A DNA stretch of 64,000 nucleotides, from contig JBPYFK010000163.1 in the NCBI GenBank assembly GCA_051984675.1, positions 1-64,000 of the forward strand. The letters run 5' to 3'. Made by a program: the position numbers and the translations under genes. Each line of letters starts with the position of its first letter. Position 1 is the stretch's first letter. The notes beneath the pieces are model-generated. The model saw nothing but the letters and a program-made list of their open reading frames with translations, did not search any database and was not told the DNA's origin. Shown here in pieces: positions 1 to 8,026 of the stretch. This stretch comes from JBPYFK01 sp051984675 (GTDB taxonomy: Bacteria; Actinomycetota; Actinomycetes; Mycobacteriales; Pseudonocardiaceae).

Positions 1-76
1 CGCCGACAGCCTGGGCACCGCCTTATACCGCCCGGTCGAGGACCTGGCGTTGGCGGCGGCCTCGTCCGTGCTCTAG
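1..76 (+). CDS. 3' end of an unidentified protein (partial)
   Basis: An open frame enters from the left edge, is readable from base 2, and stops with TAG at 74-76. The 24 visible residues (ending RPVEDLALAAASSVL) have G or C at the third position of all but one codon, which is typical of real coding sequence in this genome. Too little is present to name a family. A Leu/Ala-rich C-terminus is all that can be said. Confidence 0.6.
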   Translation, partial: ADSLGTALYRPVEDLALAAASSVL

Positions 77-254
77 CCGCGGGTCCTCTCGGGCAGGGGA
101 GCCCCGGGTCCGGGACGACGTCGTTGGCGCCCGGACCCGGCGGCCCGCTCGATGAGCCCGATGAGCCAGGGCAGCGCCAGGATGCATCCCGTCACCGGCA
201 GCGCGCAGTGTGTGTTTCCCCTGATCGGGCACCCTGATCACCGTTTGCCGCCGC

Positions 255-464
255 GTGCGCTCGGCAACCCCGCAGGACGTGTCCTCTGTGGAAACCGACG
301 GGCGCGCGCCTGTGGCTAGGCCTGAAGCAGACCTGTTGCAGCATTGGGCCGACCTGCTGCGCGACGACGGCGATCACGTCCGACTGGCCGCGGGGCTGAC
401 CGGCTTCGCCGACGACTGCATCCACGCGGTCAACCAGGTCGCCGAATGCGAAGAACCCGGCTAA
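255..464 (+). CDS. small hypothetical protein, doubtful
   Basis: A 69-residue frame starting at GTG. Its second half has strong G/C third-position bias and a helical, Leu/Asp-rich composition (LLQHWADLLRDDGDHVRLAA). No ribosome-binding site is evident before the GTG, and no family is recognised. It lies between a gene tail and a tRNA-like remnant, so it may be the remains of a longer gene. Existence as a translated gene is uncertain. Confidence 0.35.
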   Translation: MRSATPQDVSSVETDGRAPVARPEADLLQHWADLLRDDGDHVRLAAGLTGFADDCIHAVNQVAECEEPG

Positions 465-565
465 CGCCCGATGCCCGCGCCCCGCGCAAGGGGCGGTCAA
501 CAGCGGACAATCCCGGGTCCTCTGGCACGGCTGCGGTGCAGGTGAGACTGATGCGCCTGGGGTGT

Positions 566-617
566 CCGTCTGATTCCCAAGCTGAGAATGCGGTTTCGAT
601 TCCCGTCATCCGCTCCA
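566..617 (+). pseudogene. degenerate tRNA-Gly(CCC)-like remnant
   Basis: The segment has an anticodon-loop-like TTCCCAA (574-580), a T-loop TTCGATT followed by CCCGT (595-606), and an acceptor-like end finishing in an encoded CCA (615-617). This matches the 3' half of an actinobacterial tRNA-Gly(CCC). The anticodon stem has two mismatches, the invariant G53 is T, and I find no matching 5' acceptor strand at the right distance. It is either a tRNA pseudogene or the kind of 3' tRNA fragment left by an integrative element. A strong terminator follows directly, as after real tRNA genes. Confidence 0.45.
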
Positions 618-622
618 ACGAC

Positions 623-664
623 AAAGGCCCAGGTCACAAGCTTATAAGCTTCGCCTGGGCCTTT
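623..664 (+). terminator. rho-independent-type terminator after the tRNA-like remnant
   Basis: Arms AAAGGCCCAGG (623-633) and CCTGGGCCTTT (654-664) are exact complements. They enclose a second 14-bp palindrome AAGCTTATAAGCTT (638-651). The right arm ends in TTT followed by CTC. Confidence 0.75.
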
Positions 665-861
665 CTCGTATCGAGACCGAATTTCTCGCGTCGGTCTTGG
701 CGCGTTGGTGTTCCACACGAATCCGTTGGTCCGATGTGGAGCGTTACGACGCGTCAACATATCGACACGATGTGTGACCGACATCTCAGCTGGGTAGACA
801 TGACGGTGGGTATCCCGTACACAACTGTATGTAGTCGCCGCTTAGGCGTAGGGGGAAGAAT

Positions 862-1329
862 ATGGTCGACGTACATCACGCCGACTGGGCACATACGGGA
901 ACGACGAGGGACGACGTGCTCGAGAACCAGTCACGCGCCGTGCACGCATTTCACGACCTGCTCGACGAATACTCGACCGGTACGCGTGACGTGGCAACGG
1001 AGGTCCCGTCCCCGCGCGCACCCTGGCCGTCGGCTGCACTGGAGATAAGCCGGGGGCCGGACCGTGGCAAGCGCTACGTCCTGGCCGACGACACGCTCGT
1101 CGTGGGACGACACCGTGCCTGCGACATCGTGCTCGATGACCCGACCGTCGCGACTCGACACGCCACATTCCGGCACGACGCCGGCGCCGTCATGGTCGCC
1201 GACCAGGGCACGCTGAACGGCACGTACCTCAACGGGCGGCCGGTCATGGACCAGGCAGCGCTGGTTGACGGCGATGAACTCATGATCGGCAAGTTCCGCC
1301 TGGTTTTCCGCGCTCGGGCCAGCCAGTGA
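862..1329 (+). CDS. FHA-domain protein, GarA/OdhI-like
   Basis: 155 residues. The C-terminal ~100 form a forkhead-associated (FHA) phosphothreonine-binding domain with GRHRACDIVLDD, TRHATF, LNGTYLNG and a final IGKFRLVF, very like GarA/OdhI. Those proteins control 2-oxoglutarate dehydrogenase and glutamate metabolism when phosphorylated by Ser/Thr kinases. Two differences stand out: the N-terminal ~55 residues lack the ETT-type phosphorylation motif, and the conserved SRRH of the binding loop reads ATRH, so the usual ligand-contacting Ser is Ala. It is probably a paralogue with altered or lost switch function. A purine-rich site (GGGGGAAG) precedes the ATG. It is transcribed alone and ends at a strong terminator. 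Confidence 0.8.
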   Translation: MVDVHHADWAHTGTTRDDVLENQSRAVHAFHDLLDEYSTGTRDVATEVPSPRAPWPSAALEISRGPDRGKRYVLADDTLVVGRHRACDIVLDDPTVATRHATFRHDAGAVMVADQGTLNGTYLNGRPVMDQAALVDGDELMIGKFRLVFRARASQ

Positions 1330-1390
1330 CTACCGGCCGTTGAGCCTCCCCTATGGACGGAAGCTGGTTGGCGTAGGCACCCTGCCCACT

Positions 1391-1428
1391 GGAAAGGGCC
1401 ACTGACTCCGTTGTCAGTGGCCCTTTCC
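1391..1428. terminator. bidirectional terminator between convergent genes
   Basis: A perfect 16-bp stem, GGAAAGGGCCACTGAC (1391-1406) with GTCAGTGGCCCTTTCC (1413-1428), and a 6-nt loop. It separates the FHA gene (+) from the IniB-like gene (-). Confidence 0.85.
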
Positions 1429-1444
1429 GCGCAATGATCAGACG

Positions 1445-3247
1445 TCAGTGCACGTCGATGCCAAGGTCCGTCACGCCGTGACCAGCGACGCCCTCAACGT
1501 GGTGCGCGGCGTCCGCCGCCGGGGCGGCGACGACGTTCAGCGGCGCGTCGTGGGTCGGCAGGGTGTTGAGCACCTGGTCTGGCCCCGGCACGTGGCTGGC
1601 GACCGCGCCGACGGGCAGGTGCGAGGCGACGTCGTTCACCGGCAGATGCGAGGTCACGTCGTGCGTCGGCAGGTGCGACGCCACGGCGTCCACCTGGTCA
1701 CCCGAGGGCAGGTGCGAGGTCACGTCGTTGAGGCCGCTGGCGACCGCGCCGGCGGGCAGGTGACCGGCCACGTCACCGACGACGGGCAGGTTGGTCGGAG
1801 CCGGAGCATCCGGCACCTGCACGTGGTCGGTCACGGTCTCGACCGGGTTGCCCAGCGCCGGGACGCTGGCCGGCGCCGGCAGGCCGCCCGGGATCGGCAG
1901 GCTCCCCGCAGCAGTGCCCGCCATCGAGCCGATGACCGGGATGTCGCTGGGCGAGGGCAGGTTCCCCGACGCGGCTTCGCTGAGCGCACCGGCGACCGCG
2001 CCGGGAGCGTCACTCGGCGTGGGAAGACCGTTCGAAGCAGCCGCGCTCGACAGCGTGGCGGTGAAGCTCTCGGCCTGGCCGGACAGGTTGCCAGCGGCAC
2101 CGGACAGCGCGGCGTGCAGCTCGCTGGCACCCGGCAGGCTGTCCGGGGAGGGCAGCTCCGAACCCGCGCTGGACAGCTGCGCGGTCAGGGAGTCGGTGGC
2201 GCCGGAGAGGGTCGCCTGGAACTGCTCGGCACCAGCGGAAAGCTCGGCCGGAGCGGCCGCCGGCGAGGGCAGGCCGGCGCCGGCCGCGGTCAGGGCGGCG
2301 GTGAAGCTCTCGGCCTGGCCGGACAGTTTCTCCGCCCCACTGGCCATCTGCGCGTTCAGCGAGCCGGTGACGCCGGAGAGGGTCGCCTGGAACTGCTCGG
2401 CACCACTGGCCATCTGCGCGTTCAGCGAGTCGGCAACGCCGGAGACGGTGGCCTGGAACTGCTCCGCGCCCGCCTGGAACTGCGCGGCACCGCTGGACAG
2501 CGCAGCGGTCACCTCGCCGGCGCCCGGCAGGCTGGCCGCCGTCGCGCTGATCTCGCCCGCCGCCGAGCTCGGCTCCGGGAGACTGCCGGTGATCGTGGTG
2601 ACGGCCGCCTTGAACTCGGCCGGGCCGTTGGCCAGGTCCGACTGGAAGCCGTCGACGGCGTGGGTGAACGCGCCAGCGAACGCGGCCGAGGCCGAATCCG
2701 CCGAGCCGCCGTCAACGCTGATCAGCTTGTTGTCGTGGATGTCGATCCCGTTGTGCGAATCTTTGTCAGATTCGACGTTGTGGGCGGGGCTGTAGGCGAA
2801 CGGAGCATCACCGTTGCCGGCGATGCCGCTGAAGTCGAGCATTGTCAGCTCCGTCATTTCGGTGTTCTGCGGAAAAGGGGGCAGCAACTCACTGATCGCG
2901 GCGGCGCCGCCGCTGTCGGCGGCCAGCTTCTCGAAGCTGGACTGCAGCGACCGGTGGTACTCCCGCACGACCTCGGCCGGTGCGTAGTCGAGCACCAGCG
3001 AGCTGGCGTGGAGCACGTCGGCCACGCTCATGTCCCCGAGCCCCGCCTCATCCAGCGAGGTCCGCGGGTCGGCTTCGAACGCGGATCGGGCATCCCCGCT
3101 GGCCACGAGTTTGCTGAGGAACTGGTGCAGCGTCAGCTGGTCCGGTTCCACATGGCTGGCGTGGCTGCCGGATGCCGGCGACTCGGGCGAGCGCGCAGGC
3201 GAGGTGGCGTCGGGGCGCCCCGCGGACGGCTTCTGTGCAGAGGGCAT
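1445..3247 (-). CDS. IniB-like repeat protein
   Basis: About 600 residues from the ATG at 3247, chosen because AGGAGG lies 7-8 nt upstream; a longer frame to 3316 has no such site. Residues ~35-90 (starting LTLHQFLSKLVASGDARSAF) match the IniB N-terminal domain found with the isoniazid-inducible proteins. The rest is low-complexity and Ala/Ser/Gly/Pro-rich, with ~27-residue repeats around GAEQFQATLSG...SLNAQMAS and later short repeats such as SHLP. No signal peptide or membrane span is obvious. IniB is encoded beside the dynamin-like IniA/IniC in mycobacteria and responds to cell-wall inhibitors. Here the dynamin pair is ~37 kb away. Its biochemical role is unknown even in model species. Confidence 0.75.
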   Translation of the reverse strand: MPSAQKPSAGRPDATSPARSPESPASGSHASHVEPDQLTLHQFLSKLVASGDARSAFEADPRTSLDEAGLGDMSVADVLHASSLVLDYAPAEVVREYHRSLQSSFEKLAADSGGAAAISELLPPFPQNTEMTELTMLDFSGIAGNGDAPFAYSPAHNVESDKDSHNGIDIHDNKLISVDGGSADSASAAFAGAFTHAVDGFQSDLANGPAEFKAAVTTITGSLPEPSSAAGEISATAASLPGAGEVTAALSSGAAQFQAGAEQFQATVSGVADSLNAQMASGAEQFQATLSGVTGSLNAQMASGAEKLSGQAESFTAALTAAGAGLPSPAAAPAELSAGAEQFQATLSGATDSLTAQLSSAGSELPSPDSLPGASELHAALSGAAGNLSGQAESFTATLSSAAASNGLPTPSDAPGAVAGALSEAASGNLPSPSDIPVIGSMAGTAAGSLPIPGGLPAPASVPALGNPVETVTDHVQVPDAPAPTNLPVVGDVAGHLPAGAVASGLNDVTSHLPSGDQVDAVASHLPTHDVTSHLPVNDVASHLPVGAVASHVPGPDQVLNTLPTHDAPLNVVAAPAADAAHHVEGVAGHGVTDLGIDVH

Positions 3248-3353
3248 GGTTGCTGACCTCCTGATCACGGAAACATCTGGCCGGGGGCGGAGAGCCCGGA
3301 GCTCCCTCGCACGCAAAGAATGAATTTAGGTTTCGTTGAAGATCAAATAATCG

Positions 3354-3402
3354 GGGGTCAACCCCATAATTGCCGCCACTATCCCCTAATCCCATTAGGG
3401 GA
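3354..3402. promoter_or_regulatory. two inverted repeats upstream of the IniB-like gene
   Basis: GGGGT-CA-ACCCC (3354-3365) and TCCCCTAAT-CCC-ATTAGGGGA (3382-3402, 9-bp arms) lie in an unusually A+T-rich stretch ~110-155 bp upstream of the IniB-like start. Position and symmetry suggest operators for envelope-stress control. This is inference; no regulator gene is adjacent. The remainder of 3248-3558 shows nothing further. Confidence 0.4.
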
Positions 3403-3558
3403 ACTGCCTTGACCTGCAAGGACAGCGCTGGCGTCCGGCGTTACAGATTCCGGGAAATCGTGACGAAGACAATATCGGACAAGATCATTTAACGGTTGAT
3501 CAGCCGACCCGCTCGCCGCGGCGGTCCGGCCGCGGCGCGGACGACGCGCGCACCAATC

Positions 3559-4524
3559 TCATGCTGGGATGCGTTGGGTGATGACCAGGCCGGTACCCAC
3601 GGCGACAAGGGAAGCGAGCGTGCCGAGGGCGAACCACGGCCTGCTGACATCGGTCCACTGGGTCTGGTAGCCGATCTGCTGGCCGAGCGTGTCATACACC
3701 TGGTGGATGTCCTCGTTACTGCGAGCAGTGAAGAAGTTGCCGCCGGAGATCTGAGCGAGTTGGGCCAGCGAGTCGTCGTCGACCGGCACCGGCTCCTGCG
3801 CCCCGTCCAGGTCGACCGTACCGTACGGCGTCCCGAACGAGATCGTGCTGATCGGGACCTTGGTGGCGGCGGCCTGGCGGGCGACCTCGAACTCGTCCCG
3901 GCCCACGGTCTGCTTGCCGTCGCTCATCAGGACGATCCGCGTCGGCGGCGGAGCGCCGTCCGGGCTGGGAACCAGCCGGTTGAAGCTGTCCAGGGAGCTG
4001 AGCGCGGTGGCCAGTGCCTCCCCGGTGGCGGTGGACGGGCCGAGTTTCAACGCCCCGATCTGCTGAACCACCGGATCGCGGTCCGTCGTCGGCGGGACCA
4101 GGACGGTCGGGGTCCCGGAGAACGACTCCAAGCCCAGGTTGACCCCCGGGGTGAGCTCATGCGCGAACTTGCTCGCCGCCTGCTGGGCAGCGGTCAGTCG
4201 GGTTGGTTCGACGTCGGTGGAGTTCATCGACAGCGAGACGTCGATGACGAGCATGACCGTGGCCCGGTTGCGCGGCACGCGCGCCTCGGCGGTCGGGCCT
4301 GCCAGCCCCACGACCAGCAGGATCACTGCGACTGCCAGCAACACCGGCGGGATGTGGCGCGGCCAGCCGGCACGCCGTGGCAGCACCCGATCCAACGTCG
4401 CGAGATTGCTGAACCGCAGCACGTACCGCCATTTGCGGCGCTGCACCCAGACATAGGTGACGACGAGCGCGGCCACCACTGCCAGGAGCAGGAACCAGCC
4501 AGGCGCAGTGAAACCACTCGGCAT
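3559..4524 (-). CDS. VWA-domain membrane protein (BatA-like)
   Basis: 321 residues from ATG 4524; an upstream TTG would add 13 poorly supported residues. Transmembrane helices lie near residues 9-27, 57-76 and 295-313. Between the second and third is a von Willebrand A domain with a MIDAS motif DVSLS, a downstream Thr in GPSTATGEALA, and MSDGKQT. The layout matches BatA/BatB-type proteins, usually found with MoxR AAA ATPases and DUF58 proteins in metal-dependent assembly or stress complexes. Neither partner is adjacent here. It lies 40 nt after a soluble MgtE-N/CBS protein gene on the same strand, so co-transcription is likely. Confidence 0.8.
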   Translation of the reverse strand: MPSGFTAPGWFLLLAVVAALVVTYVWVQRRKWRYVLRFSNLATLDRVLPRRAGWPRHIPPVLLAVAVILLVVGLAGPTAEARVPRNRATVMLVIDVSLSMNSTDVEPTRLTAAQQAASKFAHELTPGVNLGLESFSGTPTVLVPPTTDRDPVVQQIGALKLGPSTATGEALATALSSLDSFNRLVPSPDGAPPPTRIVLMSDGKQTVGRDEFEVARQAAATKVPISTISFGTPYGTVDLDGAQEPVPVDDDSLAQLAQISGGNFFTARSNEDIHQVYDTLGQQIGYQTQWTDVSRPWFALGTLASLVAVGTGLVITQRIPA

Positions 4525-4564
4525 GCCCCCACTAGACCGGACGAGGCATGTGATCCCAGTCAAA

Positions 4565-5932
4565 TCACGTGTGCTGCGGTGGGTGGTCGGGATCTTCCTC
4601 GGCCGGTTCGGGACGGGGTTCCGGTTCGCGGCGACGCCAGTTGTCCGGGACGGTGGCTTCCAACGTGTCGTCCACCGTGATCACCCCGATGAGCTGGTCG
4701 TGCTCGTCGACGACCGGCAGGTGCATCAGGTTGTAGTCGGTCATCAGCAGCGTCACCGTGTTGAGGTCCGCCACCGGAGTGACACGCACCGGATCGGGGT
4801 CGGCGAACTCCGCGATCGCCGTCGTGGGTGCCGCCTGGAGCACGGCGACGAGGGTGGCCGAGCCGCGCAGGTGCTGCTGCTCGTCGACGGCGTAGACGGT
4901 GGTCAGCGCTTCGGGTGCCAGGTTGCGGGCTTCGCGCACCCGATCGAGGACCTGCTCGGCCGTCGTAGTCGGCGGCACTGTCAGGTAGTCCATGCTCATC
5001 AGCCCGCCCGCCGTGGTCGGGTTGTAGCCGAGCAGGGTCTTGACCTTCACGCGCTGACCCGGCGGCAGCAGCTCCAGCACCGGTTGGCGCCGCTCCTGCG
5101 GCAGGTCGAACAGGGCGTCGGCGGCGTCGTCCGCCTTCATGCGCGCCAGCACTTCCGCGATCTCGGTGTCGCTTCGGTCCCGCAACAACCGGGACTGCTG
5201 GTCGTCCTCAAGCTCCTCGAAGACGTCGGCCTCCAGTTCCGGGTCGGTGTGGACCTGTTCGAGCAACTCCGTCTGCTCCTCCGGGGACGCCTCTTCGAGC
5301 AGGTCAGCGATCTGCGGCGGTTTCATCCGCCGCAGCCGGGCGATCGGCCGGCGGGCCAGCGCCGACGGCTGATGGCCGATGAGCGCTTCGAAGGTCTTCC
5401 AGTCCCGGTAACCCGGATGTTCCTGGTCGGCACTGCCGTTGCCGGTCAGCCGGTGCAGCAGCCGGTGCCACCAGCTCGTGGGCCGGATATCCACGCCGGA
5501 CAGCACCCAGCCGGCCGGCGTGTGCTCAAGCTGCAGGTCGTAGGCACGCACCAGCCGGGACTGGTGGATGTCAATGAGCCGGTGGTCGAGGATGTCGTCG
5601 GACAGCAGCACCTCGCCGTGCCGGCGCTCGAACTCGCGCAGGTCGAGCTTGGGGGTGGCGAGCTGGAGTTCTTCGGTGTGCCAGTCGGTGATCGCCTCGG
5701 CGGGCACGAACACCCGGCGCCCGCCGCCGATATCCGCGACGATGCCGGTGACCAGCGGGTAGTCCGCGCCCCGCAGACGGACGATCACGTCCGCGAGGTG
5801 GCCGAGCCGCTGCCCCTTGGCGCCCAGCACAGCGCGCTTGAGCAGCAGGGACAGCGACAGCATCCGCTGGGACGTGGGGTCCTGCGCGTCTGCGGCAGGC
5901 GTGTCCTGGGATTTGCCGGGCGGAGGGACCAT
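4565..5932 (-). CDS. soluble MgtE N-domain/CBS-domain protein without channel
   Basis: 455 residues from ATG 5932, which has AGGAAGG ~9 nt upstream; an N-terminal extension to 6085 is low-complexity read-through. Order of parts: a PRC-barrel-like region (~15-110), an MgtE N-terminal superhelical domain (~185-290; repeats such as PPQIADLLEEASPEEQTELL and EVLARMKADDAADALFDL), then a pair of CBS domains (~305-430, ending DHDQLIGVITVDDTLE). In true MgtE magnesium channels these cytosolic parts gate five membrane helices, but here the protein stops after the CBS pair with a charged Pro/Glu tail. It is probably a Mg2+- or nucleotide-sensing regulator rather than a transporter. The next gene encodes a VWA membrane protein. 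Confidence 0.75.
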   Translation of the reverse strand: MVPPPGKSQDTPAADAQDPTSQRMLSLSLLLKRAVLGAKGQRLGHLADVIVRLRGADYPLVTGIVADIGGGRRVFVPAEAITDWHTEELQLATPKLDLREFERRHGEVLLSDDILDHRLIDIHQSRLVRAYDLQLEHTPAGWVLSGVDIRPTSWWHRLLHRLTGNGSADQEHPGYRDWKTFEALIGHQPSALARRPIARLRRMKPPQIADLLEEASPEEQTELLEQVHTDPELEADVFEELEDDQQSRLLRDRSDTEIAEVLARMKADDAADALFDLPQERRQPVLELLPPGQRVKVKTLLGYNPTTAGGLMSMDYLTVPPTTTAEQVLDRVREARNLAPEALTTVYAVDEQQHLRGSATLVAVLQAAPTTAIAEFADPDPVRVTPVADLNTVTLLMTDYNLMHLPVVDEHDQLIGVITVDDTLEATVPDNWRRREPEPRPEPAEEDPDHPPQHT

Positions 5933-6104
5933 GGCCGGGCTTCCTTCCTGCGTTCGGGCGGACAAGACCATCGTGCTGCGCCAGCGCGCGCACGGCCAGA
6001 CCTTCGGGGCTGGCAACTCAGTTGGCGAGGGCGCGTTGGACGAGCCGGACGACGACCGTGACGACGGCGATGACGCGGTAGGCACGCAGAGGCAGCAAGC
6101 GAGA

Positions 6105-6884
6105 TCACAGCCCGTATGGCGTCACGTAATACAGACGCCCATATCCCGCGACCGGGGCATGCACACCGCCGGCAGCGAGCGCATGCCACAGCAGAACCTG
6201 GTTCGCGGTGAGCACGGGCCGATCCAGTTCCTGCTCCAACGCCCCGATCACGCCCGCGGCGCGGAACCCGTTGCCGCCGACGAACACCGCCTCGGCATTG
6301 CCGGGAAGGTGCCCGACCACCCAGTCGAACAGCGCCTCCGGGGTGATGCTGCGCTGGTCACTCGGCAGCCCGCAGGGCTGGCTGTACACGACGTCGAATC
6401 CCTGATCTCGGAAGAACCCCGCGCCCAGCGCACTGAGTTCCGCGCCGAACCACGGCGGGTCGAACAGCGCCACCCGGCGGACGTCCAGCGCGCGCAGTCC
6501 GAGGACAGCGGAGGAGCAGGTGGTGACCACCGGGATGCCTCTGCTGAGCTGCTCCAGGCGCGCGATCATCTCCGTTTCGCCGTCCGACCCCAGCGCGTAC
6601 CCGGAGCTGGTGAAGCCGAAGGCGATACTGCGTAGCGGCGCCGCGGCCAACAGCCGGGTCGCGTCGTCGACGTGCGGGGGTCCGGCGAACGCCCGGACCG
6701 AGTCCAGCGATATCGGCCGCGTCACGGCACCGCCGGACGCCATCGCGCCGAACGGCACCCGAGCAGCGTGGATGCGCACCCCATCGGGGGCCATCGCCTG
6801 CAGTTCGGACTCCGGCCCGACATCGGCGTGCGGGGTCAGCACACCAATCCGGGCACGAGCATCCCAACCATCCGGCTGCCACAC
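6105..6884 (-). CDS. Asp/Glu racemase-fold protein (maleate isomerase / arylmalonate decarboxylase-like)
   Basis: About 259 residues from a GTG at 6884, chosen because the fold begins at ARIGVLTPHADVGPE. Family features include the N-terminal GVLTPH strand, FGFTSSGYA, VVTTCSSAVLGLRAL, and AVFVGGNGFRAAGVI. In the family, cysteines after the second and fifth strands do the proton chemistry (ACTS- and CTNLR-type motifs). Here the matching sites read FTSS and GGNGFR, so both look lost. It may be non-catalytic or use another mechanism; the alignment is from memory. It begins 23 nt after the frameshifted GNAT gene, presumably in one operon. Confidence 0.65.
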   Translation of the reverse strand: MWQPDGWDARARIGVLTPHADVGPESELQAMAPDGVRIHAARVPFGAMASGGAVTRPISLDSVRAFAGPPHVDDATRLLAAAPLRSIAFGFTSSGYALGSDGETEMIARLEQLSRGIPVVTTCSSAVLGLRALDVRRVALFDPPWFGAELSALGAGFFRDQGFDVVYSQPCGLPSDQRSITPEALFDWVVGHLPGNAEAVFVGGNGFRAAGVIGALEQELDRPVLTANQVLLWHALAAGGVHAPVAGYGRLYYVTPYGL

Positions 6885-6907
6885 GTGTCCATTGCAGCCC
6901 AGGCAGG

Positions 6908-7617
6908 TCAGCCCCGCAGCTTTCGCCTGCGGTAGTGGTAACCGTGCGAATAGCTGAAGCCGTGGTTCGCATAAAGTTCGCGCGCTCCGACATTGGACTG
7001 TTCGACCTGGAGCCAGGCATTGCGCGCACCTGCCTGATATCCCCAGGTCAGCAGGCTGGCGAGCACTGAGCTGGCGACGCCTTGGCGGCGATGCTCCGCG
7101 CTTGTCACCATGCCGACGATCCCCAGCCACCCAGCATCCACGATCCCCAGGCAGGCGCCCACTGCGGTGTCGCCGTCCATGGCGCACGCGACCACGGTCT
7201 GGCCGGGCATGCGGTCTACGATCGCCGCATCCATCTCGGTCCACCGTGGACCCTGGCGCTCGAACTCGACGCGCCAGCGGGTCGAGTCGTGTTGCCCGGT
7301 CGCCGCAGGCAGAGCCGCCCGAAGAACCAGCGTCGATCCGTCGATCTCGTAGCCCTCCGCCGCGAGATGGCAGTCCAGTTCCTGTGCCGATGCGCGGGCG
7401 TCACCTGGATCAGGACATTCGCGTTCCGCGCCCGGTAGAACTCCACGACCCTGGGCAGGGTTTCTACTGCGCCCTGCACCGGCGGCACAGCGCTGTTGCG
7501 TCGGCGCCGACCAACATCCGGCGTCGCCCGCAACAGCCAGCCTGATTCCTGCCGCGCTTCAGTGGCAGGGCAGGCCCGAGCCGCGCATTCCTCGACGGCC
7601 AGATCGTCCGCGCTCAC
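6908..7617 (-). pseudogene. GNAT acetyltransferase interrupted by a frameshift
   Basis: The N-terminal part, from 7617, reads in one frame (ESGWLLRATPDVGRRRRNSA, then VVEFYRARNANVLIQVTPAH). The C-terminal part reads in another frame to the stop at 6908, carrying the acetyl-CoA site region (VTSAEHRRQGVASSVLASLL) and the GFSYSHGYHYR end. The frames meet near 7380 at the sequence for AHRHR; one extra G there would join them into a single ~236-residue GNAT protein. As written neither half is a whole enzyme. It is either a true one-base deletion or a sequencing error. Confidence 0.7.
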
Positions 7618-7717
7618 TTGATCAGACTATTCGCTGGCTCAACGCGTTTTCGGCGATCACACTCGACGATCGTGCCTCACTTCGTCGCCTTCCTGGAGGC
7701 GGCTGAATGAGCCCGGA

Positions 7718-7888
7718 CTACCCCAGTGCGACCACGGCGGGTGGAGTCGGTGGCTCCGATCCCAGGCCGTAGCCGCCTCCACCTCCGCCACCGCCCTTGG
7801 TGTTGTTGCAGCCCGCCAGCAGTGCGGTGATCAGCGCGGCGGCGAACGCGAAGATGATCACGATCCGCCTGTATCCCCTCCGGCGCAT
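7718..7888 (-). CDS. small lipoprotein, hypothetical
   Basis: 56 residues from ATG 7888, with GGAGGT 7 nt upstream. A basic start (MRRRGYRR), a hydrophobic helix and a lipobox LLAGC give a lipoprotein signal; the predicted mature protein begins at Cys ~26. What follows is a Gly-rich stretch (GGGGGGGGYG) and a Pro-rich tail. No function is recognised. It is a separate short unit between the GNAT remnant and an ABC exporter operon. Confidence 0.65.
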   Translation of the reverse strand: MRRRGYRRIVIIFAFAAALITALLAGCNNTKGGGGGGGGYGLGSEPPTPPAVVALG

Positions 7889-8026
7889 GGCAAACCTCCG
7901 TTGATGCTGCGGTATGTCCAGCACTACGTGCTTCCACGCTGAACGGTTCAGGACTACCCAGCAGGACGCCGCCGGATGCGGGCCCGAGTGTCGGCCCATG
8001 ATGTCGGCCCAAGTGTTCGGCAGGGT

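Noticed and set aside
497..784. 95-residue minus-strand frame containing GADDGNRNRILSLGIRRT
   Set aside because: This peptide is the reverse translation of a tRNA-like sequence, a known annotation artefact, and overlaps the tRNA-Gly remnant.
2200..2480. Possible CRISPR-like repetition within the IniB-like gene
   Set aside because: The near-repeats are in-frame protein repeats (QFQATLSG...SLNAQMAS) without unique spacers or palindromic units, and no cas genes are present.
1448..3256. 602-residue frame on the plus strand opposite the IniB-like gene
   Set aside because: Antisense shadow of a G/C-rich repeat gene; composition is Arg/Gly/Val-rich without any domain, while the minus strand shows a recognisable IniB domain and a strong ribosome-binding site.
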